Shown here: piece by piece, positions 46,367-55,149 of the stretch
Position numbering within the stretch: the first letter of the stretch is position 1
How the letters are laid out: every line of letters starts with the position of its first letter
Assembly (NCBI GenBank): GCA_004028505.1
Contig: MTKO01000070.1
Span: 62,001 to 126,000 of the forward strand
From: Candidatus Electrothrix aarhusensis
GTDB taxonomy: Bacteria > Desulfobacterota > Desulfobulbia > Desulfobulbales > Desulfobulbaceae
DNA length: 64,000 nucleotides
Direction: 5' to 3'
The notes under the pieces: generated by a model
The model's input: the letters and a program-made list of their open reading frames with translations, nothing else
Told to the model about the DNA's origin: nothing
Database searches by the model: none
Program-made: the position numbers and the translations under genes

Positions 46367-47842
46367 TTACAGATTATGGTCAGAATCGTTTTTTTGTTCC
46401 AACAGAGCCCGGCCTTGTGGAGTGAGTCGATATTTTTGATTCCTGCTCTGCGGTTTATCTGGAATGGTCATCTCGATCACCCCCGCAGCAATACCCGCTT
46501 GCTGATAGTTTTCTCGAAAATGCTTTTCGTCGTTTAGGTCGAGAATATCCATTATTTCAGCTCGTTTCATTTCCCCTTTCAGGATGTTAACCATTCTTCC
46601 GACTTCGGGGGTGACTTCGGGGGTGACTTCGGGGGTGACTTCGGGGGTGACTTGCTGGGTTGTTAATTCCGCAGTCAAGGGAAGGGTCAATTCAAAACCA
46701 TACTGATTTTCTTCAAAGAGAGGAGCAGCACCCTTGGTATAATGAGGCAGGTACCTGTAAATATTGGTGACACCGGAACCTAGCTGGTCAAAACGGCCCA
46801 GCTGTACCATAAATCGACAAATGACCGGATTTTTTGAAAACGGACGTAAGTTCGCCGGGGTGATCTTGCCAAAATGATGTTGACTGCATGGATTATCCAA
46901 TATTACTTTATCCTTGTAGATCATCAACCGGGCCGGTGACCCATGAGTATATTCTCGATGGGAGATAATATTGGAGATAGCTTCCCGGAAGATCTTGTCC
47001 CGTAAGCTGATGCGCATATCACCTTCAAGGTAAAACGGATCATTCAGATGTTTTTCCACAAAGACCATCATCTGATCGTAGGCATCAATCAGGTTGGTGT
47101 AAATCTGTACCCGGTCATCGTAGCGATCCACGTTTTCTCGGCGGAGCAGGCAGTCAAATTTATAGGCGGGTACGGCCTGTTGAATGGCGGTATCCTTGCC
47201 AAAAAGCAGGATTGACGCCAATGTCAGGCAGCGTTTACCCGTCTCACGGTCATCTGTATAGAATCCAGTGATATTGAGCAGTTCTTCAGGTGAGAGCTGC
47301 GCCCAAGGATGTTGCGAATGATGGCTACGCATCAGGCGTTTTGCTTTCTCGAACAGATCCGGGCGTAAATGATCCAGGGAAAAGCCTGGTAAGGCCCGTT
47401 GTTCGGTAAACATTCCCAGTTTTCTGTTGATCAATCCGGCCAGTTGATGGGTTCCTTTGGCCCGATAATCGCCATCTTCGCTGCGTAGATAAATTTCTCC
47501 CGCAGTTTTATGGAATTGTGAACTTACCGAAACCTGAATGGCAATGATCATCTTTCCGTCAATCTCAAATTCTTCGGGAAAAAGCAGATAAGGAGGATCC
47601 ACCTTTTGAGGATTATTGGAAAGATTTGCAAGGTCAGATTTTAATTGAGTCATCTTTGTGGGATCAAGACCGATTACCCGGCCCTTATCATTGACCCCCA
47701 AGAGAATATATCCGCCATCCGTGTTGAGAAACGCACAGACGGTTTCAAAAAGACTTTTCGGGAGTTTTCCCTGAGACTCCTTGAATTCACAGTGCAATCC
47801 TTCACCCTTGTCAAGCAACTCATGGATCAGTTGTACATTCAT
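46367..47842 (-). CDS. AlbA_2 (Schlafen-type) ATP-binding transcriptional-regulator-like protein
   Basis: 491 residues. An N-terminal AlbA_2 domain (GLHCEFKESQGKLPKSLFETVCAFLNTDGGYILLGV) precedes an HATPase_c_4-like region (REAISNIISHREYTHGSPARLMIY ... GKITPANLRPFSKNP) and a C-terminal winged-helix part (MVNILKGEMKRAEIMDILDLNDEKHFREN). Between them is a VTPE repeat, four copies encoded by 12-bp units. It overlaps the hsdM stop by 4 bp, so it is in the hsd operon. The family is common in restriction/defence loci; the precise role is unknown. Confidence 0.82.
   Translation of the reverse strand: MNVQLIHELLDKGEGLHCEFKESQGKLPKSLFETVCAFLNTDGGYILLGVNDKGRVIGLDPTKMTQLKSDLANLSNNPQKVDPPYLLFPEEFEIDGKMIIAIQVSVSSQFHKTAGEIYLRSEDGDYRAKGTHQLAGLINRKLGMFTEQRALPGFSLDHLRPDLFEKAKRLMRSHHSQHPWAQLSPEELLNITGFYTDDRETGKRCLTLASILLFGKDTAIQQAVPAYKFDCLLRRENVDRYDDRVQIYTNLIDAYDQMMVFVEKHLNDPFYLEGDMRISLRDKIFREAISNIISHREYTHGSPARLMIYKDKVILDNPCSQHHFGKITPANLRPFSKNPVICRFMVQLGRFDQLGSGVTNIYRYLPHYTKGAAPLFEENQYGFELTLPLTAELTTQQVTPEVTPEVTPEVTPEVGRMVNILKGEMKRAEIMDILDLNDEKHFRENYQQAGIAAGVIEMTIPDKPQSRNQKYRLTPQGRALLEQKNDSDHNL
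46601..46653 (-). repeat. 12-bp minisatellite encoding (VTPE)n
   Basis: About four tandem copies of the unit GTGACTTCGGGG (plus-strand reading), in frame within the AlbA_2 gene. Copy number change would lengthen or shorten the linker by four residues without breaking the frame. Confidence 0.85.
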
Positions 47843-49406
47843 CGCTGAATCTCCAGGAGCTTTTCAGCCATCATCACCCGCATCTCTGCCAGCTCTTTTT
47901 CCAGAGCATCAATCTCCAGCTGCACCGCATCGATATCGATTTCCGCTTCCTCCTCAAAGGTGTCCACATAGCGGGGGATATTGAGATTGAAGTCGTTCTC
48001 CTTGATCTCGTCAAACGCAGCCACATGGGCGTATTTTTCCTCTTTCGCCCGTGCAGTATAGGTCGCCATGATTCTGGCCAAGTGCGCTTCAGAGAGGGTG
48101 TTCTGGTTTTTACTGGACACAAAATCCCGGCTGGCATCAACAAAAAAGACGTTATTGCACGTTTCCCTCAGCCCCCCTTTTTCGCGGGCGCGGTCAAAGA
48201 CCAGGATAGCTACTGGAATATTGGTGGTCGGGAACAGGTTACCCGGCAGGCCGATGACTGCATCCAGCAAGTTTTCCTCAATCAATTTTTGGCGGATACG
48301 GCCTTCGGCAGCACCCCGGAACAACACCCCATGCGGAACCACCACCGCGACCCGGCCCTGTTTTTCAAGGGCGGTTTCCACCATATGGCTGATAAAGGCC
48401 CAGTCGCCCTTGCTTTTGGGCGGAACCCCACGCCAGAAGCGGTTGTACTGGTCGCTCCCGGCACTTTCTGCACCCCACTTATCCAGCGAGAACGGAGGAT
48501 TGGCCACCACACAGTTGAACCGCATCAGGCGGTCATTTTCCAGCAGGAGCGGGCTGTTCAGGGTGTCGCACCATTCTACTCGGGCACTGTCAAAGCTGTG
48601 CAGGAACATATTCATGCGGCAGAGTGCCCAGGTGCTGCCGTTGGATTCCTGGCCGAACAGGGCAAAATTACGGTCGCCCACCTGTTTGGCCGCCTGGATC
48701 AAAAGGCCGCCTGAGCCGCAGGTAGGATCACAGATGCGGTCCCCCGGTTTAGGCTGGCCAGTTTGGCAACCAGCTCGGTCACCTTGAGCGGAGTAAAGAA
48801 TTCTCCGGCCTTTTTGCCCGAGTCCGAGGCAAAGCGTTCAATCAGATAGATGTAGGTATTGCCGATTACATCCTCGGAGATGAGGCTGGGCTTCATATTG
48901 AGCTGGGGCTTGTGGAAATCCTCCAGCAGTTGCTTGAGGCGGCGGTTGCGGTCTTTGGTCTTACCGAGGTTGGCCTCGCTGTTAAAGTCGATATTGCGGA
49001 AAACCCCTTCGAGTTTGCTCTTATTGCTCTCTTCAATATGATCAAGCACGATGTTGATTAACTCACCGATGTTGGCGGCGGACCGGCGCTCATACAGGCT
49101 GTAATAGGTGGCGGGAAATTCATCCAGAACCGTCTCTTCGCCGGTCTCGTTATTCTTTTCAGTGAGTTTTACCACCGGGAGGACAAAACGCTCACGCTCA
49201 AGCTTGCGGCGGATACGAACATCGTCATCGCCATACTGTTGCTGATACTCTTCATAATGGTCCTGCCAGACATCAGAGATATACTTCACAAACAGCATCG
49301 TAAGGATGTAGTCTTTGTACTGTGCCGGATCAACAACTCCCCGGAAGGTGTCGCATGCGGCCCATGCTGCGTTGTTGATGTCTTTTTGATTGATTTTACT
49401 ACTCAT
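47839..49406 (-). CDS. hsdM: Type I restriction-modification methyltransferase subunit (HsdM), one frameshift
   Basis: The N-terminal HsdM_N bundle (INQKDINNAAWAACDTFRG) and FASDSGKKAGEFFTPLKVTELVAKLASL are in one frame. The frame changes near 48748 to give KPGDRICDPTCGSGGLL (SAM-binding motif I), then FNCVVANPPFSLDKWG (catalytic motif IV, N6-adenine type). The C-terminus ends in a coiled coil. It methylates adenine in the HsdS-defined target. If the frameshift were real, the cell would lack methylation while hsdR is intact, which would be lethal; so a sequencing indel is likely. Confidence 0.9.
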
Positions 49407-49525
49407 GTTTTATTTTCCTTGTGCAAACTTTGTGCAAATTATCAGGAGGCGGGTTGCCCCTGCGGTTCTTTACTGAAGGGGATGCTGTTTTAACGTAGTC
49501 GATGGGAGACGGAATGTCACAGGAC

Positions 49526-49562
49526 AAAAAAAGCCCGCAAACCTTGTTAGGTTGCGGGTTTA
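49526..49562 (-). terminator. Rho-independent terminator of the DUF1016 gene (duplicate of the ssrA terminator)
   Basis: Minus-strand hairpin CCCGCAACC/GGTTTGCGGG followed by seven T residues. The 32 bases at 49527-49558 are identical to 50885-50916. Confidence 0.8.
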
Positions 49563-49643
49563 TAGACTTCTTTGGATTTCTCTGGACTTGTTATTGGTGG
49601 TGCCATCCGTTAAACTCCCCTGCCAACTTCCTGTAATAAGTTT

Positions 49644-50708
49644 TTATTTCGGATTACCGAACTCCGTTTCCAGTTCTTCAATAGTGGGGAGGCTCGGTTT
49701 CAGGTTTTCGGGTAGGGCACGAGTCAGCTGATACTCGGAAACACCCATGGGCTTTTGTATATCGCTCAACGCATATTCCACCACCACTTTATCTCGGGAT
49801 TTGCAGAGCAGGATACCGATGGTCGGTTCATCCCGTTCGCTGCGGAGCTGTTCGTCGACTGCTTTCAGATAAAAATTGAGTTTGCCTGCATACTCCGGCT
49901 CAAACTCGCCTGTCTTCAGCTCAATCACCACATAGCAGTGCAGTTTTGTGTGGTAAAAGAGCAGATCAAGGAAGAAATCCCGCTCACCGACGTGCAGCCT
50001 TTTTTGACGGCCTACATACGCGAACCCGGCTCCCAGTTCCAGCAGGAAGGTGGTAATATGATCCGTAAGTACCTTTTCCAGTTCCCGTTCATTGTAGTCA
50101 TCGGTCAGGGTGAGAAAATCAAAGGTATAGGGATCCTTGATCAGCTGTTGGGCAAGATCTGACTGGGGAGCAGGCAGTGTTTCGATAAAATTTGTGACCG
50201 CTTTTCCTTCGCGTTGATACAGCCCGCTTTCCATCTGATGGGTGAGGACATTTCGGCTCCAGTTATGCTCAATTGTCTTGTTAACATAGTAGAGTGCTTC
50301 AGTGACGTCTTTGCATTTGGAGATGATGACCAGATTATGCCCCCAGGGAACTTGGACCAATTTGGCAACAGCTTGTTGCCCAATTGTGGAGCAGGCTGTT
50401 CCACAATTTACAACTTGCCCTGAATAAAAGGAAAACCATCTTTTTATGTACTGGAGATTGTTGTGGGAAAAACCCTTCATATCCGGAAATTCCACCATCA
50501 GGTCGGTGCTCAGCTGCTTTAAAAATCCACTGCCCCATTTCGCTGTTTTCTGGCGTTCAACAATATCTGCGCCTAGCTCCCAGTAGAAGGTCAGCAGGGC
50601 TGTGTTCACCTGCACTGCCGCCTTGACCTGGGCCTGCCGTACTCGTTGTTTGATGTCCTTTAGCCAATCGCGATATTCAGATGTTGTTGTAATGGGTTGG
50701 GTGGTCAT
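49644..50708 (-). CDS. DUF1016 / YhcG-type PDDEXK nuclease-domain protein
   Basis: 354 residues. An N-terminal helical domain (EYRDWLKDIKQRVRQAQVKAAVQVN, LLTFYWELGADI, KGFSHNNLQYIKRW) is followed by VPWGHNLVIISK and the C-terminal nuclease core RDFFLDLLFYHTKLHCYVVIELKTGEFEPEYAGKLNFYL (Asp...Glu-x-Lys). Known for frequent association with type I restriction loci. About 18 residues before VPWGHN (NCGTACSTIGQQAVAKLVQ) are encoded by two palindromes and look like an in-frame repeat insertion. Start at 50708. Confidence 0.85.
   Translation of the reverse strand: MTTQPITTTSEYRDWLKDIKQRVRQAQVKAAVQVNTALLTFYWELGADIVERQKTAKWGSGFLKQLSTDLMVEFPDMKGFSHNNLQYIKRWFSFYSGQVVNCGTACSTIGQQAVAKLVQVPWGHNLVIISKCKDVTEALYYVNKTIEHNWSRNVLTHQMESGLYQREGKAVTNFIETLPAPQSDLAQQLIKDPYTFDFLTLTDDYNERELEKVLTDHITTFLLELGAGFAYVGRQKRLHVGERDFFLDLLFYHTKLHCYVVIELKTGEFEPEYAGKLNFYLKAVDEQLRSERDEPTIGILLCKSRDKVVVEYALSDIQKPMGVSEYQLTRALPENLKPSLPTIEELETEFGNPK
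50358..50406 (-). repeat. Two adjoining palindromes inside the DUF1016 gene
   Basis: CAATTTGGCAACAG/CTTGTTGCCCAATTG (50358-50386) overlaps TTGTGGAGCAG/CTGTTCCACAA (50384-50406). The first matches the intergenic palindrome at 46262-46286. They keep the reading frame. Confidence 0.65.
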
Positions 50709-50804
50709 AAGCTCTTGTCTCTGTTGAGCGGTTTTTCAGCGGACTACTGTAGCATTACGGTAGAGCAGCCGGGGCAGGTAGCTCGAATAATGGATTTATG
50801 GCTT

Positions 50805-50881
50805 GCCGCCAAGGTCAAACAGCACTTGCCGGTTTCACGATCATCTGTGTAGAAGCCAGCGATATTGAGCAGTTCTTTAGG
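50805..50881 (-). pseudogene. Fragment of an AlbA_2-type gene
   Basis: The minus strand reads PKELLNIAGFYTDDRETGK then CCLTLAA, matching PEELLNITGFYTDDRETGK and RCLTLAS of the intact AlbA_2 protein at 46367-47842. Nothing upstream or downstream of this 25-residue piece is preserved. It abuts the ssrA terminator. Confidence 0.7.
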
Positions 50882-50884
50882 CGC

Positions 50885-50918
50885 AAAAAAGCCCGCAAAC
50901 CTTGTTAGGTTGCGGGCT
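50885..50918 (-). terminator. Rho-independent terminator of ssrA
   Basis: Minus-strand hairpin GCCCGCAACC/GGTTTGCGGGC followed by six T residues, 12 bases after the tmRNA CCA end. Confidence 0.85.
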
Positions 50919-50929
50919 TATCTGCTACT

Positions 50930-51290
50930 TGGTGGAGGTGCCGGGAGTTGAACCCGGGTCCGAAAATACTCCCCTCACGTATCTACATGCTTAGTTCCGA
51001 GTAAAGATCTCGTATTCAGCTCTCACCCGGAACGGTGGATTGCTGAATACCAGCCTGTTAAGTTCTCGTCTTTCCAATGAGAGGCACATCGGTTAGACCA
51101 GCCCGAAGAGTCGACGCTTTACTCCGGCCTTACGGGCGCGGACCGGGAAAGCGGCAAAGCAGCTTACGCTGCTACTGCGTAATTATAATCGTCTGCGATT
51201 ATATTAATTTTCCATCAAGTTTACGAGCTGACAGAACACTCGGCATGCAACGTTGAGCTTTCATATCCCCGTCGAATCCGTTTCACCCCC
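50930..51290 (-). ncRNA. ssrA: Transfer-messenger RNA (tmRNA)
   Basis: The 5' end GGGGGTGAAACGGATTCGAC and the 3' end GGACCCGGGTTCAACTCCCG ... CACCTCCACCA form the tRNA-like domain, with acceptor pairing GGGGGTG/CACCTCC including the hallmark G-U pair at position 3. The tag frame lies at 51164-51196 and encodes ADDYNYAVAA followed by TAA. Pseudoknot-like GC-rich helices fill the rest. It rescues stalled ribosomes together with SmpB, whose gene is immediately upstream. Confidence 0.95.
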
Positions 51291-51304
51291 ATATCTTTTG
51301 TTAT

Positions 51305-51330
51305 CCCTCCCCCAAAAGGAGGGATGGAAA
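51305..51330 (-). terminator. Hairpin between smpB and ssrA
   Basis: ATCCCTCC and GGAGGGAT pair around a TTTTGGG-type loop just after the smpB stop codon. There is no T-run, so it may attenuate rather than end transcription, or mark a processing site upstream of tmRNA. Confidence 0.45.
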
Positions 51331-51335
51331 TCATA

Positions 51336-51785
51336 CTAGTCTTGCTGCCGCAATGATCGTTGAACATCACGGTTTGATTGCTTTTCTTTTAAGGCGGCCC
51401 GCTTGTCATAGAGTTTTTTGCCTCGGGCCAAGCCAAGTTCTATTTTGGCCTTTCCATTATCTATAAAGTATATCTTGAGCGGAATAAGCGCAACCCCTTT
51501 TTCATTCAGCTTACCGATCAGTTTTCGTACTTCTCGCTTGTGCAGCAGTAATTTGCGCACTCTCAGCGGGTCTGTGGCAGAGTGTACGGCAAAGGCATAG
51601 GGGGAAATATGAATGTTGTATAAAAACACTTCACCGTTTTTGAGCTGGGCATAACCGTCTTTAATATTGGCCCGACCTGCTCTCAGGGACTTGACCTCTG
51701 GTCCGGTTAAGACCATACCAGCTTCCATGGTTTTATCGATATGATAATCATGAAAAGCCTTTTTGTTTTTACAGACTATTTTCAT
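51336..51785 (-). CDS. smpB: SsrA-binding protein SmpB
   Basis: 149 residues. [42 protein letters not shown], the oligonucleotide-binding barrel with [10 protein letters not shown], and the basic tail [18 protein letters not shown] are diagnostic. It binds the tmRNA tRNA-like domain and places it in the stalled ribosome. Adjacent to ssrA on the same strand, 45 bp apart. Confidence 0.96.
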   Translation of the reverse strand: MKIVCKNKKAFHDYHIDKTMEAGMVLTGPEVKSLRAGRANIKDGYAQLKNGEVFLYNIHISPYAFAVHSATDPLRVRKLLLHKREVRKLIGKLNEKGVALIPLKIYFIDNGKAKIELGLARGKKLYDKRAALKEKQSNRDVQRSLRQQD

Positions 51786-51935
51786 CGCTCAGTTCATTGC
51801 TCAGAGAGTATCCCGCTGATGATCAAAGGGTGTTTCGTTTACTTCTTGTAAGAATATTCAAGGATAATCACTTTTTTTGTTCTTGGCAAGAAGAGAAGCG
51901 AGAAAGGAGCCGTCAGGCTGCAAAAGAAAATAAAA

Positions 51936-51970
51936 AAAGCCTCCAGATCTGAAAAGACCGGGAGGCTTAA
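51936..51970 (-). terminator. Terminator after tRNA-Arg
   Basis: Minus-strand AAGCCTCC and GGAGGCTT pair around a loop, followed by a run of seven T residues, just downstream of the tRNA. Confidence 0.8.
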
Positions 51971-51976
51971 AATTTC

Positions 51977-52053
51977 TGGTGCGCCTGGCAGGATTCGAAC
52001 CTGCTACCCTCGGATTCGTAGTCCGATACTCTATCCAGATGAGCTACAGGCGC
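51977..52053 (-). tRNA. tRNA-Arg (anticodon ACG)
   Basis: 77 nt. Acceptor arms GCGCCTG/CAGGCGC, D arm AGCTC...GAGT, anticodon loop CTACGAA with ACG (plus-strand CGT at 52017-52019), T arm GCAGG TTCGAAT CCTGC, and encoded CCA. The A34 should be deaminated to inosine to read CGU/CGC/CGA. Confidence 0.95.
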
Positions 52054-52101
52054 AAACGCATACACTCTTTATCATCTTGAGGTTTTTTATGCAAGGTGTT
52101 T

Positions 52102-52899
52102 TTACAGGTTTGATGATTTTTTCGTCACGTCATGACTGCGTCGGGCAACAAAATACAATGGATTATAGGTGAGGCGCACTGCCTGGTCAACTTGAAATTT
52201 TTTTGTATATTCCTGGCAAAAGGAATGTAATTCTTGCCGGGTCCAAGGCTTGCGATTGATGGAATTCACCCCGGTCTGGCGAAGATGATTCAGGACATCG
52301 CGCGGTTTGGGGAAAAGAAAAACTTCGTTGTCCTGATGGCTTTCTTCGAGAAGGCAACGTTTTTCCAGCATTGATGTTATCTCGGGCAGGGAGAGGTAAT
52401 CAAGTCCGACTCCTGTGAGTTCTTTGATCTCAGGCAGATTGTCCGGGCCGTAGAGGGAAAAGGCCAGTACCCCACCGGGATTGAGAGCGGCAAGGAGTTT
52501 GTCCAGGGTCTGCTCTAAATCATCAAGCCAATGAAAGGTGGAGGATGAGATGATCAGGTCAAAGGGGCCGGGCAGGGTGAGCTTTTCTATATCACCAGGA
52601 AGGAAACTGAGTTTATCAACGGTGATATCTTGGGGAAGTCGTTCGGCAAAATCCGGCATGAGATCATTGAGGGCTAGGCTGCGGACCTTGATGCTGCTGT
52701 TGAGGAGCTTGCTGGTCAGTAGGCCGGTGCAACAGCCGATTTCCAAGACGCTGAGGGCCTGATGCTGTTGATTGGTATATTTGGCAGTGAGGGCCAGCAG
52801 TAGGTCCGCGACCCGATGTTGGATCGTGGCTTGGCGGTCGTAACTGGCTGCTGCTCGGCGAAATTGGCGGCAGACGAACTGCTTGTCGATTTTCTGCAT
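52102..52899 (-). CDS. bioC: Malonyl-ACP O-methyltransferase BioC
   Basis: 265 residues from ATG 52899 (MQKIDKQFVCRQFRRAAASYDRQA), the typical BioC start. The SAM site is VLEIGCCTGLLTSKLL, followed by NDLMPDF, FLPGDIEKL and ISSSTFHWLDDLEQTL. It methylates malonyl-ACP so that the fatty-acid machinery can build the pimeloyl chain of biotin. Last gene of bioF-bioG-bioC. Confidence 0.9.
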   Translation of the reverse strand: MQKIDKQFVCRQFRRAAASYDRQATIQHRVADLLLALTAKYTNQQHQALSVLEIGCCTGLLTSKLLNSSIKVRSLALNDLMPDFAERLPQDITVDKLSFLPGDIEKLTLPGPFDLIISSSTFHWLDDLEQTLDKLLAALNPGGVLAFSLYGPDNLPEIKELTGVGLDYLSLPEITSMLEKRCLLEESHQDNEVFLFPKPRDVLNHLRQTGVNSINRKPWTRQELHSFCQEYTKKFQVDQAVRLTYNPLYFVARRSHDVTKKSSNL

Positions 52900-52952
52900 A
52901 ATGAACGGCAAGGTGATGCAGGTTGAGGTTGATTTTTGAGTTTTTTAACTCT

Positions 52953-53687
52953 TCAGCTCTTTAATTCTTCAATCATTGCTGACCAGCTTGGCCAATGATA
53001 AAAAGGAAAATGGGACAGAGAGAGTGTGCGGCATTTTTTGCGGCCCCAGGCTCGGACCTGGTTGCGGGCCTGGAAAATTTGATCCCGCCCGGTAACAATC
53101 CTGCTGGTGTAGATATTGGGTACGTTTGGTTGTACTTTATCGGTCGTGTATGTCGTATATGTCGTATAGGCTGTGGCTAGAGCAAGTAACTCCTGATGAA
53201 CCTCTTCGAATGATCGTTCTCCCTTACCAAAAGAGGCTGTGAACCGGTTTGCTTCCTGTTCATCAGAAAACATGGAACGCTGAAATGCTTCCAGACGGGT
53301 CGGGGAAAGTCGCTTTGTCATATCAGTAAAGTTATGCTCAGGGATACCGAGCTTATCGTGGATGGGATGACAGGTTCCGCCGATGGCGATTGCTGTAGTT
53401 AGGCGGCTGTCGAAAAGCTCGTCGTGCCTCGACAGCATGGAAGCTGTCCAAACCCCCATGGACCAAGCCAGCAGGTGCAGTCTTTTATATGTTTTATACT
53501 TTCTATACGTATTGCTACGGAGAAAAGAGGTGATGCCGCCGGTGTCCATGTCGCGATAATCATAGGCCATCAGGACGTCGGTACCGCCAGAAGGGATATC
53601 CTGAAAAGGTTCCGGGCACATGCCCCAACCTGCCATGAAAAGCAGGCAATCTTGATTGCCCTGTTGATGGAGCCAGCACGTTTTCAT
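52953..53687 (-). CDS. bioG: Pimeloyl-ACP methyl ester esterase BioG
   Basis: 244 residues, DUF452 family: FMAGWGMCPEPF, VLMAYDYRDM, the nucleophile elbow LLAWSMGVW and IGGTCHPIHDKLGIP. The C-terminal histidine is probably in SHFPFYHWPSW. It removes the methyl group added by BioC. A Thr-Tyr microrepeat (TAYTTYTTYTT) is encoded by a short tandem DNA repeat around 53140-53175. Its start overlaps the bioF stop by 4 bp. Confidence 0.88.
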   Translation of the reverse strand: MKTCWLHQQGNQDCLLFMAGWGMCPEPFQDIPSGGTDVLMAYDYRDMDTGGITSFLRSNTYRKYKTYKRLHLLAWSMGVWTASMLSRHDELFDSRLTTAIAIGGTCHPIHDKLGIPEHNFTDMTKRLSPTRLEAFQRSMFSDEQEANRFTASFGKGERSFEEVHQELLALATAYTTYTTYTTDKVQPNVPNIYTSRIVTGRDQIFQARNQVRAWGRKKCRTLSLSHFPFYHWPSWSAMIEELKS

Positions 53688-54919
53688 ACTGAAGAGGCCT
53701 GGGTGAGCTGTGCAGCGATCTGTTCCGGCAACGTTACCAGCTGCTCGGCTTTTATGACAGCAGTCAGGGAGAGGCGCAAGCGGGCTGTGCCGCGCGGGAC
53801 GGTCGGGGTTCGGACAGCCTGCACCCAGAAACCTTTTTTGCGCAACTGTTCGGCAATCGCGACAGATTGGCCTTCGTCGCCGATCATAACCGGGACGATA
53901 TGGCTTTCCCCGCCAGTCTGGAGGCCAGCCTCTTGCAGCGCATAACGTACTTGTCGAGCCAGTTCCGCAAGCTGTTGTCGTTCCTTGCTCATCTTTTGGA
54001 TGATGGGCAGGATAAAGTTGAGCCAGTGGATATTGACCGGAGGCAGGGCTGTGGTGAAAATAAGCGAGCGTGCTGTATTGACCAAGTAATTATATATGGT
54101 CTCTTCACAGGCCACAAAGGCCCCTTGGCCCCCCCAGGCCTTACCGAAAGTACCCACCAGAAGATCAACTTGGTCTATAACCTCCTGTTCTTCAGCCAAG
54201 CCCAGGCCCCTGTGGCCGCGCACTCCGACGGAATGCGCTTCATCAACATAAAGAACAGCTCCGTACTGTTCCTTGAGGCGGACCAAGGCCGGGAGATCTG
54301 CACAGTCACCGTCCATAGAAAAGATGGATTCGGTTACGATAAAGACGGTTTGATTTTTGGAACCTGTTGATCCTGTGTAATGGCCTGTACAATGGCTCCT
54401 GCAATGTTTTTGCAGGAGTTGCTCAAGGCGATCATAATCAAGGTGAGGGTAGCGGATCATCTTGGCCCCTGAGAGCCGCATGCCGTCAATGAGGCTGGCA
54501 TGGCAAAGCTTGTCTGCAAGAATCAGGTCGCCCCTTTGGGCAAGAGCAGGCAGCAAGCCTATATTAATATGGTAGCCTGAATTGAAAATCAGGGCCTTGT
54601 CTTTATGATAATACTGAGACAGTCCTTCTTCCAGGCGAGAGTATTGCTCATGATTACCGGTCATGAGGCGGGAAGCACCACTGCCCAGTCCGTACTGTTC
54701 AATAAGGTGTTCCTTTTCAAGAGCAGTGTAAAATTTCTGCAGCAGGGCAGGGGTGCTAGATAGGCCGAGGTAGTCGTTGCCTGCCAGATTGAGGTATTCC
54801 CTGTCTCGGTTCTGGAGATGAGCGAAATCAGTTACTTGAACAGGAAGGAGCTCCCGTCGTACTCCTTGCTCGGCAAGAGTTCGCAACTGTTCCGTTAAGC
54901 GGAAGGTAAATGGATCCAC
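53684..54919 (-). CDS. bioF: 8-amino-7-oxononanoate synthase BioF
   Basis: 411 residues. NLAGNDYLGLSSTP, GSGASRLMTGNHEQYSRLE, FNSGYHINIGLL, YVDEAHSVGVRGHRGLGL and the PLP lysine VGTFGKAWGGQGAFV are intact. It condenses pimeloyl-ACP (or CoA) with alanine. Relative to typical BioF, a roughly 20-residue segment around HCRSHCTGHYTGSTGSKNQ is extra, and its DNA holds a perfect hairpin CTCCTGCAA/TTGCAGGAG (54397-54418). First gene of the bio operon. Confidence 0.93.
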   Translation of the reverse strand: MDPFTFRLTEQLRTLAEQGVRRELLPVQVTDFAHLQNRDREYLNLAGNDYLGLSSTPALLQKFYTALEKEHLIEQYGLGSGASRLMTGNHEQYSRLEEGLSQYYHKDKALIFNSGYHINIGLLPALAQRGDLILADKLCHASLIDGMRLSGAKMIRYPHLDYDRLEQLLQKHCRSHCTGHYTGSTGSKNQTVFIVTESIFSMDGDCADLPALVRLKEQYGAVLYVDEAHSVGVRGHRGLGLAEEQEVIDQVDLLVGTFGKAWGGQGAFVACEETIYNYLVNTARSLIFTTALPPVNIHWLNFILPIIQKMSKERQQLAELARQVRYALQEAGLQTGGESHIVPVMIGDEGQSVAIAEQLRKKGFWVQAVRTPTVPRGTARLRLSLTAVIKAEQLVTLPEQIAAQLTQASSV

Positions 54920-55149
54920 AGTTATCCTATGAACTGTTCGTACATATTAATCAAGAAGAGCAGGCTCTATTTTCAGGAGGCTATAATATGATATTCAGAA
55001 AGAATAGTCAATATGTGGAGAATGTGCTGTATTTCTGAGAAAAGATACGATAAGATATCTGGATATTTTGGGGTGATAACGACAGGGGCGACTTTTGATG
55101 TTCTGTGGGGCGATTTCTGAGAGAGATTACAGGGTAATAGAAGAGTGCT

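Noticed and set aside
46259-46537. 92-codon plus-strand frame over the GGGCAACAG palindrome
   Set aside because: It is the antisense of the AlbA_2 C-terminus plus palindrome sequence.
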